Positions 1 through 9,788 of a stretch of DNA of 64,000 nt are shown here, piece by piece. Numbering within the stretch: the first letter of the stretch is position 1; every line of letters starts with the position of its first letter. Source of the DNA: Oryzias latipes (lineage: Eukaryota > Chordata > Actinopteri > Beloniformes > Adrianichthyidae); NCBI RefSeq assembly GCF_002234675.1, contig NC_019866.2, positions 14,661,261 through 14,725,260 of the forward strand, given 5' to 3'. The translations under genes were made by a program, and so were the position numbers. The notes under the pieces are model-generated. The model saw only the letters and a program-made list of their open reading frames with translations. It searched no databases and was not told the DNA's origin.

Positions 1-770
1 CGACGAAGTTCTTTGCGATTTTGGGGGACAGGAAAACTAACAATGGCATGTACCTTGTCTGTGAGAGCACGGAGATGTCCCTGACCAACCTCTTTACCAA
101 GGTAAAACACTGTGGCTTTTCCAAAGTCACATTTAGCCACATTTAGGGTTAGCGAGGCCTTACACAATCGATCAAAAACTTCCCTTAAGATGGCCATGTG
201 ATATTCCCATGTATGTGAATATACAACGATATCATCTAGATACACCTCACAGTTACTTACACCTGAAAGAACAGTTTGCATGAGGCGCTGAAATGTTGCA
301 GGGGTATTTTTAAGACCAAATGGCATAAATGTATATTGCAAAAACTGATCTGGAGTAACAAATGCAGAGATCTCAGATGCACGAGAGGTTAACGGAACTT
401 GCCAATAACCTTTTAACAAATCCAATTTTGTGGCATATTTGGCAGAACCAATCCGGTCAACACAATCTTCCATGCGTGGTAATGAATACGAATCAGTTTT
501 GTTCACTTTTCGAAAGTCTGTGCAGAAGCGGAAAGTATTGTCAGGCTTGGGCACAAGCAGACATGGAGAACTCCATGAGCTGGAGCTAGGAACAGCAAAA
601 CCATTGTCTAGAAGGTAGCTGACCTCCTGTTGAAGCTGGTTGCGCTTGACAGGATTAACACTGTAAGCATGTTGTTTTATTGGGTTGTTATCCTCAACGT
701 CAATGTCATGGGAGATCACTGAAGTACGAGTTGGGATATCGGAAAATAGAGAGACATAATCAACACATCT
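1..770 (-). pseudogene. Reverse transcriptase of the Gmr1-like element (truncated by window)
   Basis: After a frameshift near 770 the minus strand is open to the left edge. It reads as a Gypsy-type RT: FRFCTDFRKVN, KLDLLKGYWQVPL, MPFGLKNTPATFQRLM and the active site YLDDIVVYS at about 220-250. RNase H must lie outside the window. There is no methionine at the join, as expected for one domain of a polyprotein. Confidence 0.85.
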
Positions 771-1657
771 TTAATTGATAAAGAAACCTCTGTCTTCTCA
801 GATTCAGCCAAATGTCTCAAGTAAGAACCTAAGTCCTTCAAAATCTCTGAATTGTTGAGCCGTGAGGACGTTTCTATTTGGCAAAGACCATCACTTTCAG
901 GGTAATACTTAGACGGGGTGCTCACACAAGATACAGAGGCAACAACTGTCTGCTCACGATCAAAATAGCGTTTCATCATGTTGACATGGCATACCCTGGA
1001 TTTGCGACCTCTGTCGGGAGTACTGAATACATAGTCAGTTTCACTAAGCTGTTCTTTTATCATATATGGACCATAGAATTTTGCTTGAAGAACAGAGCCA
1101 GAAATAGGGAGAAACACAAGAACTTTGTCTCCAGCCTGAAATTTTCTAGACACAGCTTTTTTGTCAAATTACTTTTTAATTTTTTCCTGAGACACTGAAA
1201 GCGCATCACACGCCAGCTGACGAGCATGGTGCAACCGCTCTCTAAAAGAGCTGACATAGTCCAAAACATTTGTTCGTGGATCACAAGAATCTGACACAAG
1301 TCTGTCCTTCAATAACTTGAGGGTACCCCGAACAGCATGACCAAAAACAAGCTCTGAAGGGCTAAATCCAGGGGATTCATGTTTGCTCACACAAGATGTC
1401 AGCATCAGAAAAGGAAGCCCCTCATCCCAGTCCTTTTGAGATTCTAAACAAAATTTTCTAATCATAGACTTCATGGTCTGATGAAAGCGTTCTATGGCAC
1501 CTTGTGACTGGGGATGATATGCACTTGACATTCGATGTGTAATGGAGAGCGCTTTGAGGACTTGACTGAAGATGCAAGATGTGAAGTTCGAGCCCTGGTC
1601 AGTTTGGATAACCTTTGGCAAGCCAAACGTAGAAAAGAAATTCACAAGGGCTTTCAA
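716..1657 (-). pseudogene. Integrase core and C-terminal part (Gmr1-like)
   Basis: Two consecutive frames (1657-1169, then 1153-716) complete the integrase: second Asp in VIQTDQGSNF, catalytic Glu in HPQSQGAIERFHQ, then the basic C-terminal domain (MSRKFQAGDKVLVF...). The two frames are separated by a short shift near 1160. The integrase is followed directly by RT, with no RNase H in between, which fixes the unusual domain order of this element. Confidence 0.8.
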
Positions 1658-2856
1658 AATGGTTTTGCTTTGAGTGTGCGCAAAGGTGTTGCCTCAGGAT
1701 AGCGTGTTGCAGCACACATTAAAGTTAGGATGTACCGATGTCCTGACTTGGTTTTGGGTAAGGGACCAACACAATCTAGTATAAGATGTTCAAAGGGTTC
1801 CCCAATCACAGGAATGGGGTGCAGGGGAGCAGGTGGAATGCTTTGATTAGGTTTACCACTCATCTGACACACATGACATGACCGGCAATATGTAGATACC
1901 TCAGACTTCAAACCCGGCCAAAAGAAATGGCGAAGAATAAGACTAGTCGTTTTTTTAATACCTAAATGACCTGCGGAACCATCGTGAGCTAAACTAAGAA
2001 TTTGTGACCGAAACTTCTGTGGAACTACCACTTGTTCAACAACATTCCAACTGAGGTTACCGAGTGCTGGGGGAAACCAGGTACGCACCAACAGACCATT
2101 TTTAATGTGATATGGCAACTTTCTCCCGCTAGAGTTAACAGCAGTAAACCAGTGTGCTAAAGAAAGATCATTTGTTTGAGCTTGCATAAATTCTTCCTTG
2201 TCGACAGCAAAAGTTAGTGTAGCGTCCACAAATGACAAGTTATCATTCACATTGTTCTTAGGTTTTTCCCCATTAGATTTAACCATTTGATTTTTGTCAT
2301 TTTTGCACAAGAAGGTATCGGCCAAATTAAGAACATCACCCATCTTTCGCACCTGTGCACGTGTAACAACACAAGAAGGGAAAACAAATGAGTTGTCAAT
2401 TATGTCAAATGTCTGATTAGGTCCTGTGTCACGCAGAATTGTGACTGGAACCACATCTTTTTCTGATTCTGTGAGGGAAACCATGCCTTTGAATATGAAA
2501 GGTTTGAAAGCCTCATCTGTCTCATCTGTGCAACCAGTTGAGTTAGATGAGAGTGCAGGACTAGCTTGAACAAAACTGACACTTTTAGGCATCTCTAGGT
2601 TTTCCCTCTGTTCCTTCCTGGCAAGGACAGGACAATTAGAAATAACATGTCCTTTTTCACAACAGTAAAAACCCTCACGGCTGTCAGGAGGCATAGTTCC
2701 CATGTGCGGCGCAACTTTGGGCCAGGCTTTTGGCTTCCTAACGCCAGCTGAAGAACTGTTAACACGTGTGGGGGGAAACACAGATTGATGAGTCAACACA
2801 AATTCATCTGCCAGTACAGCAGCACTGGTCAAAGATGTGACTTTCTGCTCATTCAA
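1654..2856 (-). pseudogene. Zinc knuckle, protease and integrase N-terminal part (Gmr1-like)
   Basis: Continuation of the gag frame after the TAG. In order: a degenerate CCHC knuckle (GFYCCEKGHVISNC, where the first Cys is replaced by Gly), a retropepsin site (TILRDTGPNQ), then the integrase HHCC finger (HDGSAGHLGIKK ... CRSCHVC) and the first catalytic Asp (LILDCVGPL). The frame is lost by one extra base near 1656, where AKTILKAL-type sequence becomes AKPF-stop; the core continues in the next frame. Catalytic residues themselves are still recognisable. Confidence 0.8.
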
Positions 2857-3685
2857 CTAAATAACAATTCTTTCAGGAAGGCAAGATTTAAATTCCTCCA
2901 GCAGCACCAATTCCAGAAGCTGAGCAAAATCCTCCACTTTAAATGCAGCACACCATCTATCAAAAAGGACGCTCTTCTCCCTCGCAAATTCCACATATGT
3001 CTGGGTGGCTGATTTTCCACATGCTCTGAACCTTTGTCTGTATGCTTCTGGGACCAATTCATATGCTCTCAATACAGTGGCCTTCGCAACATCATAATCT
3101 AAACTTTCATCAATGGACAAAGTGGCACAAACATCCTGGGCTTTGCCTGTGAGTTTGCATTGTAATAGTAAACTCCACATGTTCTTTGGCCATCCTAATG
3201 TAGTGGCAATGCGCTCAAATGCGTTGAAACAAGAGTCAACCTCAGTTTCCCTGAAGGAAGGAACGAGAGCAATGTGTTTACTCACGTCAAACTGAGGTGA
3301 AGCACCAGGAGATGAGTTTGAGATCTTCTGTGGGGATCCCCGCGTGAAGAAGCATGATTGGGTCAGAGAAAACACCTGAATGGGTCACAGGAGCATTTAC
3401 CCCTGCCTTTAATCTGCCAAGAACTTCAATGGGTTCTGCTGCCTCTGCTGACATACGATCATCATCCCTGAGCGCACTTTCAACCCAAGACCTGGTGGGA
3501 GACAACTGCAGGACCCCCTGCTCCGCTAGGTGTCTTCTCAGCAATAACTTTATATCAGGCTTGCGTGTCGCAGTCGGAACATAAATATCAAAGTACTTGG
3601 CAACTATTAACGAATCTGCTTTAGTGCAGTCATCCAATTTATGCAGCTGTGGGTCAAGAACAAAGTCATCCAAGTTGAAAGCCAT
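2857..3685 (-). pseudogene. Gag N-terminal region of the Gmr1-like element
   Basis: The reading frame starts at the ATG complementary to 3683-3685 (MAFNLDDFVLDPQ) and encodes a capsid-type protein. A frameshift lies around 3290-3375: the upstream frame ends near 3287 and the downstream frame (from about 3375) carries the capsid-like part with FNAFERIAT and EAYRQRFR. The downstream frame ends at a TAG (2857-2859), after which the same frame continues into the zinc-knuckle and protease region, so TAG looks like a nonsense mutation inside gag rather than a natural gag end. A second copy of only the first ~110 codons lies at 23194-23571. Confidence 0.75.
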
Positions 3686-3740
3686 GACTACCAACAAAGA
3701 CCACCACCAGAAAACAAGCAAATGAATGATATACTCAAAT

Positions 3741-3793
3741 GGATATTCAGATCCTGGACCTCTCGCACCCCAAGCGAGAATCATACCCCTAGA
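3741..3793 (-). other. tRNA-Pro-like segment upstream of gag (Gmr1-like element)
   Basis: On the minus strand, just upstream of the gag ATG, the sequence resembles the 5' two thirds of tRNA-Pro: D-arm GGGGTATGATT, a perfect 5-bp anticodon stem CTCGC/GCGAG with loop TTGGGGT (anticodon GGG, Pro), then GAGGTCC. The T arm is degenerate and there is no acceptor stem, so it is not a tRNA gene. The position is where a primer-binding site is expected. The second copy is at 23528-23580. Confidence 0.6.
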
Positions 3794-3799
3794 TACAAT

Positions 3800-4861
3800 C
3801 TCTCCATATACAAAACATTAAATACAAATAAAAAACATACACAAATATGACAAGGGTCATAACATTGGCCCTCAAAAAAAGAGAGAGTAGGTTCCTTTTA
3901 GGAAAAATGTTGTGTTGGTGAGGACAAAAGCCGCTTTCAATCTAAGTGGACAAATTCTTACTTTATTGTACCTCATGGACTGGATAAAGTCATGTGCCTT
4001 ATTTGCAAGCAGGTTAATTGAAATGCAATGCTCAAATAATTCAATAGAAATCGTCACTATATTACAAATCATCACATCTATAACAAATTTACCGCAGAGG
4101 ACCGTAACAGTAAGCTCCAACAAGTACAACGAGGCTATGGTACACACCAAATTTTTCTAAACATTTTCAAACATTTCTAAATCCAGTGAAGCTGTGACAG
4201 ATGCTAGCTATGCTGTGACTTTGGAAATGGCCCTGTGTAGCAAACCCTTAAGTGACGGGGAGTTTGTAAAATAATGTATGCTGAAAGTAGCTGACATTGT
4301 TTTTCAGAAGCAAAAGAAAAAGTTTGAAAAAATGAGTCTGTCAAATGATACAATTACTAGACGAGTAGATCTGGGCAGTAACCTCCGACTGCAACTGGGA
4401 AAGCATCTGGAGGGCCTTGTTAATTGTACAAATAACACTTGGTCATTAAAGTTTTTAAAAACAACTTTTTCTGTTTAGCCATTTTCCCCCCAAAACAAAT
4501 TGGCACCCAGTCTATTTTAGAGTTCCTAATTTGGCCTCCGCAACAAAAAACTTCGACAACCTTTAGTTTCTACTTTCTGTGGGCTGCTTAAGGAGAGGCA
4601 CTGACTGTAAAAACATAACTACTTCAATAAAATTAAGGGCAGCAAAACCATAGAATGGCTTTTTAATGTAGCAAAAAGCTGCATCTCTACGAATTGTTAC
4701 AAAAATGTCTAAAAAACATTTTATTTCTGCATTGTAATGCACATGTATTTGTTGATTTAAAGCTGTTTAATTTATTGTGATGAAACTTGGGATAAACTTC
4801 TGATTTAACTATCCCTGCATAATTTTCTGTATTTTTTATCATCCTTTCATTCATCTTTCCA
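3800..4861. other. Non-coding stretch shared with 23590-24655; contains a hAT transposase scrap
   Basis: Probably includes the 5' LTR of the Gmr1-like element (upper part) and flank of the V cassette from about 4615, because the V-flank copy at 46975-47200 aligns only from there. The only coding-like piece is the hAT fragment at about 4190-4440. LTR ends could not be fixed by eye. Confidence 0.4.
4190..4440 (+). pseudogene. hAT transposase N-terminal fragment (GTF2IRD2/ZBED-like)
   Basis: The plus-strand frame reads CMLKVADIVFQKQKKKFEKM then SLSNDTITRR, typical of the start of fish hAT transposases related to GTF2IRD2 and ZBED proteins, where KECML precedes SxxTxxRR and then DESTD. Here an in-frame stop (AAATAATG, where the copy has AAAGAATG) breaks the frame just before CML. 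The more intact copy is at 23984-24211. No catalytic region follows. Confidence 0.55.
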
Positions 4862-5828
4862 TTTCAATTCAATTTTATTTGTATAGCCCAAATTCACAAC
4901 AACAGTCGTCTCAATGGGCTTCGTGTCGGTAATTGTAAGGTAAACACACAATCAAAAAGGATCATAAACGCATATAATTCAATAGGATAGTACTAAACTT
5001 TAACTAAACCGACTAAACTAAACTGGCATCCCTGCCCTTAGGAAAAAGTCCTAAAAAAACGGATTCCGGAAAAAACAAAAAAGCCTCAGGGGTTCCTACA
5101 TGAAGAAGGGATCCTCCCCCAGGAAGGACAGGAGATTTAACAGAACTCATAGAGAAGAATTAACTTATCTAACGCTACAAATACAGATTTAAAATCCTGG
5201 TCAAATAAAACCCCTAGGTTTTTAACTTTGGAGACAGAGGCTATACTTACAACATCCAGGGAGACAATCCAATCAGACAAAGCATCTCTGAGGTTTTAGA
5301 ACCTAGTATAATTACCTCACTTTTTCTAGGTTCAGAAGGAGTTAATTAATTGTCATCCAGCTTTTGATATCTCTGATGCAGGCATTCAGTTTCTTTATAT
5401 GGTCAGTTTCTTCAGGTTTAATAGATAAATACAACTGCGTGTCATCTGCATAACAGTGAAAATGAATGCTGTTTCTGGATTATGTTTCCTAAGGGTAGCA
5501 TATAAAGCATAAACAGGATGGGTCCCAAAACGGAGCCCTGTGGCACTCCATAGTTAACTCGAGTGCAATGAGAGGACTATCCATTTACATTAACGAACTG
5601 GTACCTGTCGGATAAATAGGATTTAAACAACTGGAGGGCAGATCCTCTGATCCCTATGTCCGTCTCTAATCTATGGAGTAAAATACTGTGGTTGATAGTG
5701 TCAAAGGCTGCATTGAGGTCTAACAGGACAGGGATAAAGAGTAGTCCCTTTTCTGAGGCCAGTAATAAGTCATTAGAGGCTCTAACTAGTGCAGTTTCCG
5801 TACTGTGGTGAAGTCTAAACCCTGACTG
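4862..5828 (-). mobile_element. L2-like LINE, 3' part (copy 1)
   Basis: Minus-strand non-LTR retrotransposon. The RT domain has GFRLHHSTETALV, LLDLNAAFDTINHS, FKSYLSDRYQF and the YADD active site at 5441-5452. Its 3' UTR ends at the common fish motif CAATTTTATTTGTATAGCCC near 4870. A TAG after NVNG and a frameshift before YADD are shared with the copy at 24655-25800, so the element was dead before the segment duplicated. An empty-site relative of this flank is at about 47205. Confidence 0.75.
5577..5828 (-). pseudogene. LINE reverse transcriptase fragment
   Basis: Open minus-strand stretch coding the fingers/palm part of an L2-like reverse transcriptase (LHHSTETALVRASNDLL, LLDLNAAFDTINH). 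The N-terminal side is replaced by a SINE tail at 5829-5890, so the frame upstream of 5828 is not LINE. It ends at a TAG just after YQFVNVNG. No endonuclease domain is present. Confidence 0.7.
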
Positions 5829-5892
5829 CCGCTTGTGGGTGAAGGCAGAGGGCACCCTGGAAAGGTCGCCAGTCTGTCGCAGGGTAGTATAA
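5829..5892 (-). repeat. SINE tail fragment
   Basis: Contains GTCGCCAGTCTGTCGCAGGG, the same segment found in the full SINEs at 16325-16726 and 45802-46202. It abuts the LINE; a longer version of the junction is kept at 25800-25896. Confidence 0.6.
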
Positions 5893-6367
5893 TCGTTGTG
5901 CAAATGTTTAAGTGGAGGCCCCAATCGTTTTTTCATGCCTCTCTCCCTGAACTGTATTTAATTTTCTTTTCCGTGTCTTTTTTTCTTTTTAATTGCGGCA
6001 AATCATATTAGTCAAATCAAAATCAAATCAGATTGTGGAAATAATTTCAATAAAGGTATTTGTTAACACTGGTATGTCATTAAATGGTTTTTACTCATCA
6101 AGTATTAAACTTTCCCACTTATGATTTCAATGATTTTTTAACAGAAGATTACTTTAACATTAAAAACAAATACACATATTTAATACTTTTTAATGATAAA
6201 TGTTCGTTGATGTATTTTTATGTAAAAGAAGCATAAAGAGAACAGACAGCTGATCTGCAGATAAACTGTTTTTTTCCCCAAATTCAGCTGTTGGTTCTTC
6301 TGCTCCACATGTAAATGTTGATCTGATCTGTCCTTTCACTAAACTGTCATTTCCTGACACCCCACAT
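5893..6367. other. V-cassette flank upstream of A1
   Basis: AT-rich non-coding DNA shared with 25900-26370 and in part with 47205-47410. No open frame and no repeat of known type was recognised. Confidence 0.5.
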
Positions 6368-6375
6368 ATGCAAAT
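6368..6375 (+). promoter_or_regulatory. Octamer ATGCAAAT of V gene A1
   Basis: A perfect immunoglobulin promoter octamer 97 bp before the A1 start codon. At the matching place psiA3, A6 and A8 have AAACAAAT. Octamer sites bind Oct-1/Oct-2 with OCA-B in B cells. Confidence 0.7.
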
Positions 6376-6471
6376 CAGGCTCTTACATCAACATTCATCT
6401 TAAAAAGACCTGATGTCATGTTGTCAGCCAAGTAGAAGCTCCAATCAGTCATCTTCATCATCTTCCTCATC

Positions 6472-6885
6472 ATGTTCTCTGTAGTTTTGCTGCTGCTTCT
6501 GGCTGCTGGATCCTGTGAGTTTGACTGAGACAAAGACACTGTTCACTGTTGTTCCACCATTAACCATTAAACTGTTTGTCCTCTTCAGGTGTAAAGTGTG
6601 AACAGCTGACACAGCCAGCCTCTGAGAGTCTGCAGCCAGGTGAGAGGCTGACCATCACCTGTCAGGTCTCTTATTCTGTGAGCAGCTACTACACAGGTTG
6701 GATCAGACAGCCTGCAGGGAAAGGACTGGAGTGGATTGGGATGAAATACACTGGAGGCTCTCACTACAAAGATTCACTGAAGAACAAGTTCAGCATTGAT
6801 GTAGACTCTTCCAACAACAGAGTGACTCTAAATGGACAGAACATGCAGCCTGAAGACTCTGCTGTGTATTTCTGTGCCAGAGATC
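6472..6885 (+). CDS. ighv: IGHV segment A1 (family A), apparently functional
   Basis: Heavy-chain variable segment, rearranged to D-J in B cells and secreted or membrane-bound as part of IgH. Leader exon 6472-6514 (MFSVVLLLLLAAGS) ends at donor GTGAGT; intron 6515-6588 ends CTCTTCAG; V exon 6589-6885 completes Cys and codes VKCEQLTQPAS. It has the FR1 Cys (LTITCQVS), [16 protein letters not shown]3 NRVTLNGQNMQ and the end EDSAVYFCAR. There is no stop or frameshift. The start ATG is the first after CATCATC and matches all family A members. The RSS follows directly. It lies in the first cassette copy; the homologue psiA3 is dead. Confidence 0.92.
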
Positions 6886-6924
6886 CACAGTGACACAAAC
6901 CATCAGCAGACCTGAACAAAAACC
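6886..6924 (+). other. V-RSS (23-bp spacer) of A1
   Basis: Heptamer CACAGTG 6886-6892, 23-bp spacer 6893-6915, nonamer ACAAAAACC 6916-6924. Both elements are consensus. Confidence 0.92.
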
Positions 6925-7547
6925 CCTCAGAGCCTGAAAACATGTAGCATGAATCCACCAGAGGAGGCGCTACACTACCAATGATTTTTTGCTTTACTTC
7001 CAATACTAATAAATACTACACTGTTTTAAAGCCTTGGAAATATTGATTCAACAAATAAGTATTTTTTACTAAATTAAGTCCAATCAATTTAAATTATATA
7101 ACATAAAATCAAACTTTTTTTATGAGAAAATACATGAAGAATCAGAAATCTGGCTTGATGCTGAGTGATGACATCATGTTATGAGGATCTTTCCACACCA
7201 AAGACCCCCAGAGGCCTTCTTGCTGTGAGGCGAAAGTGCGAACCACTGCACCACTGTGCAGCAATCTATAAATAATCTATAAATTTATAAATAATCATTT
7301 ATGCTTTGACAAATACTGGTGGATTATCTGAAAAAAATCTTAAATCTGATCATCTATTGTTTTGTACTCAGTTCATTATTTACTGTATTATGTTGACTGA
7401 AAAAGAATGAAAACTTTTGTAAAAATATTACATAAATGATTATGTAATATTATTTATGAATAATACCTATTTAAACAACAAAGAAATATTAATAAAGATA
7501 TGATGAAAAACATGTGACAGGGATTCCACAAAGGAAGTCATCTACAG
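6925..7547. other. 3' flank of A1 and start of B1 upstream flank
   Basis: AT-rich DNA that recurs after other A genes. It holds a LINE 3'-end-like motif near 7105, a SINE tRNA-head scrap at about 7208-7262 and a shortened version of the palindrome kept whole at 31082-31233. No genes seen. Confidence 0.5.
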
Positions 7548-7800
7548 CAGTGGTCCCCAACCTTCATAACACCTCGGACCGTTATGACGTCAACCAAAGT
7601 TTTTAGTGACCGGACTTTAAGATGCGGCGGACGATTATTGTAGCAAGACTTCGATGAAAGAGAAACAGAGACGTGGCAAGACGAACTCTGAGCTTTTATT
7701 TTGACACGCAGGACATTGTACATCATAAAGGTCTCATCATCCTCTCCCCTGCCCACACTCATTGTGCGAAAATGAAGTACTGTCTATTAAATGCAGCTTT

Positions 7801-7896
7801 CTATTTTTTGGAAGTCGAAGGCTCCTCTTTTGTCTCCTGGCTGGGCGTTTTCCCCTTGGCAAAGAATTTTTTCAAAGACGTTTGATTTTTACTCAT
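7801..7896 (-). pseudogene. hAT transposase N-terminal scrap
   Basis: A minus-strand ATG (7896) opens a 31-codon frame, MSKNQTSLKKFFAKGKTPSQ and onward to a TAG at 7801-7803. The basic, KFF-rich start resembles the N-terminus of ZBED-type hAT transposases. The rest of the transposase is missing, so this is the residue of an internal deletion. The copy in 31415-31979 has small indels. Confidence 0.5.
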
Positions 7897-8042
7897 TTTG
7901 CTGGTTCCTGGGTTTTATTTTAGGGGTAACCTATCACGTGACGGAGAAGAGCGCCTTGACCTGTGACATAGACAGATGTAACAGAGAATCGAGCAATTTT
8001 TCAACATCTTTTAGATTCTGAAATAAATAAAACAGTAATGTA

Positions 8043-9467
8043 CCGTATTTTCCGGACTACAAGCCGCTACTTTTTTCCTGCGCTTACAGCCCTGCGGCTT
8101 ATTCAGTGACGCGGCTAATTTATGTACGTACTTCCGAATTCAGTGAATAGTTTGTATTCTTTATCTAACACCAAGCACAAGACATTTATATTCAACACAC
8201 CTCTAAGCAGCCAAACAGCATGGACTTGACTTCAGGTCTTAGACACTTCAGTCATGGTTCAACAAAATGAAACACGCATGCCCGGCCGCATCCCAGAATC
8301 CTTTGGGGCCATTAGACCCAACGTGCACGTGATCGCCGCTACAATATGATGAAGCTTTCAAGTTAAAAGCAATCGTTAAAAGCAGCGTAAAAAAGTCCAC
8401 CGTCACCAACGGGTTTGGAAAAGCCGGTTTGCTGCGTGACGGAGAGAACAGCGCATGGAGTGAATTTACACTCCATTTACGGTTTCTAAGGAAACCGTAA
8501 AAGCGGAATTTTGCTTTGATAAACTCACAGCCTCCGTGTGAGCTGGAGACATCTTCTCCTGCTGATTGAGCTGCGGGGCCGATGGCAGTCTGATGGCTCC
8601 CACACGTAACAACGCATCCGCCCCTCATACACAAAACGTACAGTATTAAGTCCGATTGCTTTGCACAGAAACGATTTGCTCCATCCACCGGCGCAACGGG
8701 GACGAAGTGCTCCTCCTTGAAGCAGCCCTGGCCAGAGGTGTCGGAGTAGATAGGAAGGGGAGACAAGGAGCACGCGGGGCGGGAGCGGAGCGCAGAGGCT
8801 TCTGAATTCTGACGCACGCGCCGCACTGAGGCGCGCGTATCACGCTGAGGCGCGCGCTTTTCAGTCGCCGCTGCTGTATTTTACCGGTGTGTTTTCTAAC
8901 CAGTCCTGTTACTCCCATAACGCTGCCGCGACACAAGCGGAAGGAGAGCTTTACCCGTTCGCCCCTCCATGCACTGCTGATACTCATTCTTAAACACGTA
9001 CAACAGTATGGCGAGCCGGGCATTGGCCCCGCCTTTAGCCCCTAAGACTCATGGGAAATGTGGAATCGTGGATGTAAATTTCCTCATCATAACTGAGGGA
9101 TGTAATGTTGATTATATGGTTACTGTTTGTAATTTTATGTATGATACCTAGATTGTCAATAAGTAAAAAAAAAAAAAAATGAAATAAAAACACCATAACT
9201 GAGGAACTTGTGAACAGAATAGAGGTCCATGCTGTTTGACAGATGTCGATACACTCAAATTCGTGACCCAGAGACAAAGCTGGCACCACCCACAATGTGC
9301 TGATGAATTGCACTCATTCTGGGATTCTGGCCGGGACGACAATATCGCCTAACACATGCGCGGCTTGTACTCTGCCGCGGCTTGTGTATATTTAAAACTA
9401 ATTTTACACGTGAAAATGGGTGGGTGCGGCTTGTAATCGGGTGCGCTTTGTAGTCCGGAATTTACGG
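8043..9467. mobile_element. TA-flanked DNA element inserted in the hAT copy 1
   Basis: Inverted ends: left CCGTATTTTCCGGACTACAA, right the complement of CCGTAAATTCCGGACTAC, with TA on each side (8041-8042, 9468-9469). It is absent from the hAT copy at 31415-31979, which reads AATGTAAGTTATT straight through, so it arrived after the segment duplicated. The TA target suggests a Tc1/mariner-like mechanism, but no transposase was recognised. The minus-strand frames at 8248-9023 look like chance frames in GC-rich filler. Confidence 0.75.
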
Positions 9468-9712
9468 TAAGTTATTTATTCTTTCTGTGCGGCCCGGTTC
9501 CACATGACCCACGGATCATTCTCGGTCCACGGCACGGGGGTTGGGGACCGCTGACCTATAGCATAATCATGAAACAATTTATTTCTAACTAAACTTAAGG
9601 TTAAAAAAAAGAGAAAAGAAAAGTGAAATATTTTTATTAGACGTGAAAGAAGTATTTTGTGATTCAAATGTGAATTCTGATGGAGCTGAATGTCTTCTGT
9701 GAGGTGGAGTCA

Positions 9713-9720
9713 ATGCAAAC
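9713..9720 (+). promoter_or_regulatory. Octamer-like ATGCAAAC of B1
   Basis: Seven of eight match to the octamer, 69 bp before the B1 ATG. The same site with the same spacing precedes all B genes. A TATA-like CATTTATC follows at about 9739; the other B genes have CTATTTATC. Confidence 0.6.
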
Positions 9721-9788
9721 ATGGACGTCTTCCTCCTCCATTTATCTGACAGCAGAGATGACAGCAGAGACACTGAACTCAGTTGAAC

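Larger units (their letters stand above)
1..3685 (-). mobile_element. Gmr1-like Ty3/Gypsy retrotransposon (partial, runs off the left edge)
   Basis: Internal region of an LTR retrotransposon read on the minus strand. In coding direction it has gag (3685 to about 2600), a zinc-knuckle relic, an aspartic protease (DTG), an integrase with HHCC finger and DDE core, then reverse transcriptase running to the window edge. Integrase before RT is the Ty1/copia-like domain order known from the Gmr1 group of deuterostome Gypsy elements; ordinary Gypsy elements have RT first. The copy is dead: frameshifts in gag, near 1656 and near 770, and an in-frame TAG at 2857-2859. The 3' LTR would lie left of the window. 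The 5' LTR was not delimited but should lie above 3800. Confidence 0.85.
7548..9553 (+). mobile_element. hAT element (copy 1) with nested TA-flanked element
   Basis: Ends are CAGTGGTCCCCAACC and GGTTGGGGACCGCTG, typical hAT inverted repeats, flanked by 8-bp duplications ATCTACAG (7540-7547) and ACCTATAG (9554-9561). An empty site reading ACCTATAG is preserved at about 53650. Without the nested insert it matches the 565-bp copy at 31415-31979. It is non-autonomous: only a short N-terminal transposase scrap remains. Confidence 0.85.

Noticed and set aside
2857-2859. TAG as a programmed gag-pol readthrough stop.
   Set aside because: The stop lies before the zinc knuckle, inside gag, and the element has several other frameshifts, so decay is simpler.
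3741-3793. A genuine tRNA-Pro gene.
   Set aside because: The anticodon arm is perfect, but the T arm is degenerate and there is no acceptor stem.
6764-7003. Antisense frames across V exons (also at 28216-28458, 51552-51794, 58216-58425).
   Set aside because: They recur because the V exons are paralogues; they are mirror frames of the V coding strand with no support of their own.
8248-9023. Minus-strand frames of 192 and 125 codons.
   Set aside because: They overlap each other in different frames inside the TA-flanked element and show no domain; probably chance frames in CpG-rich sequence.
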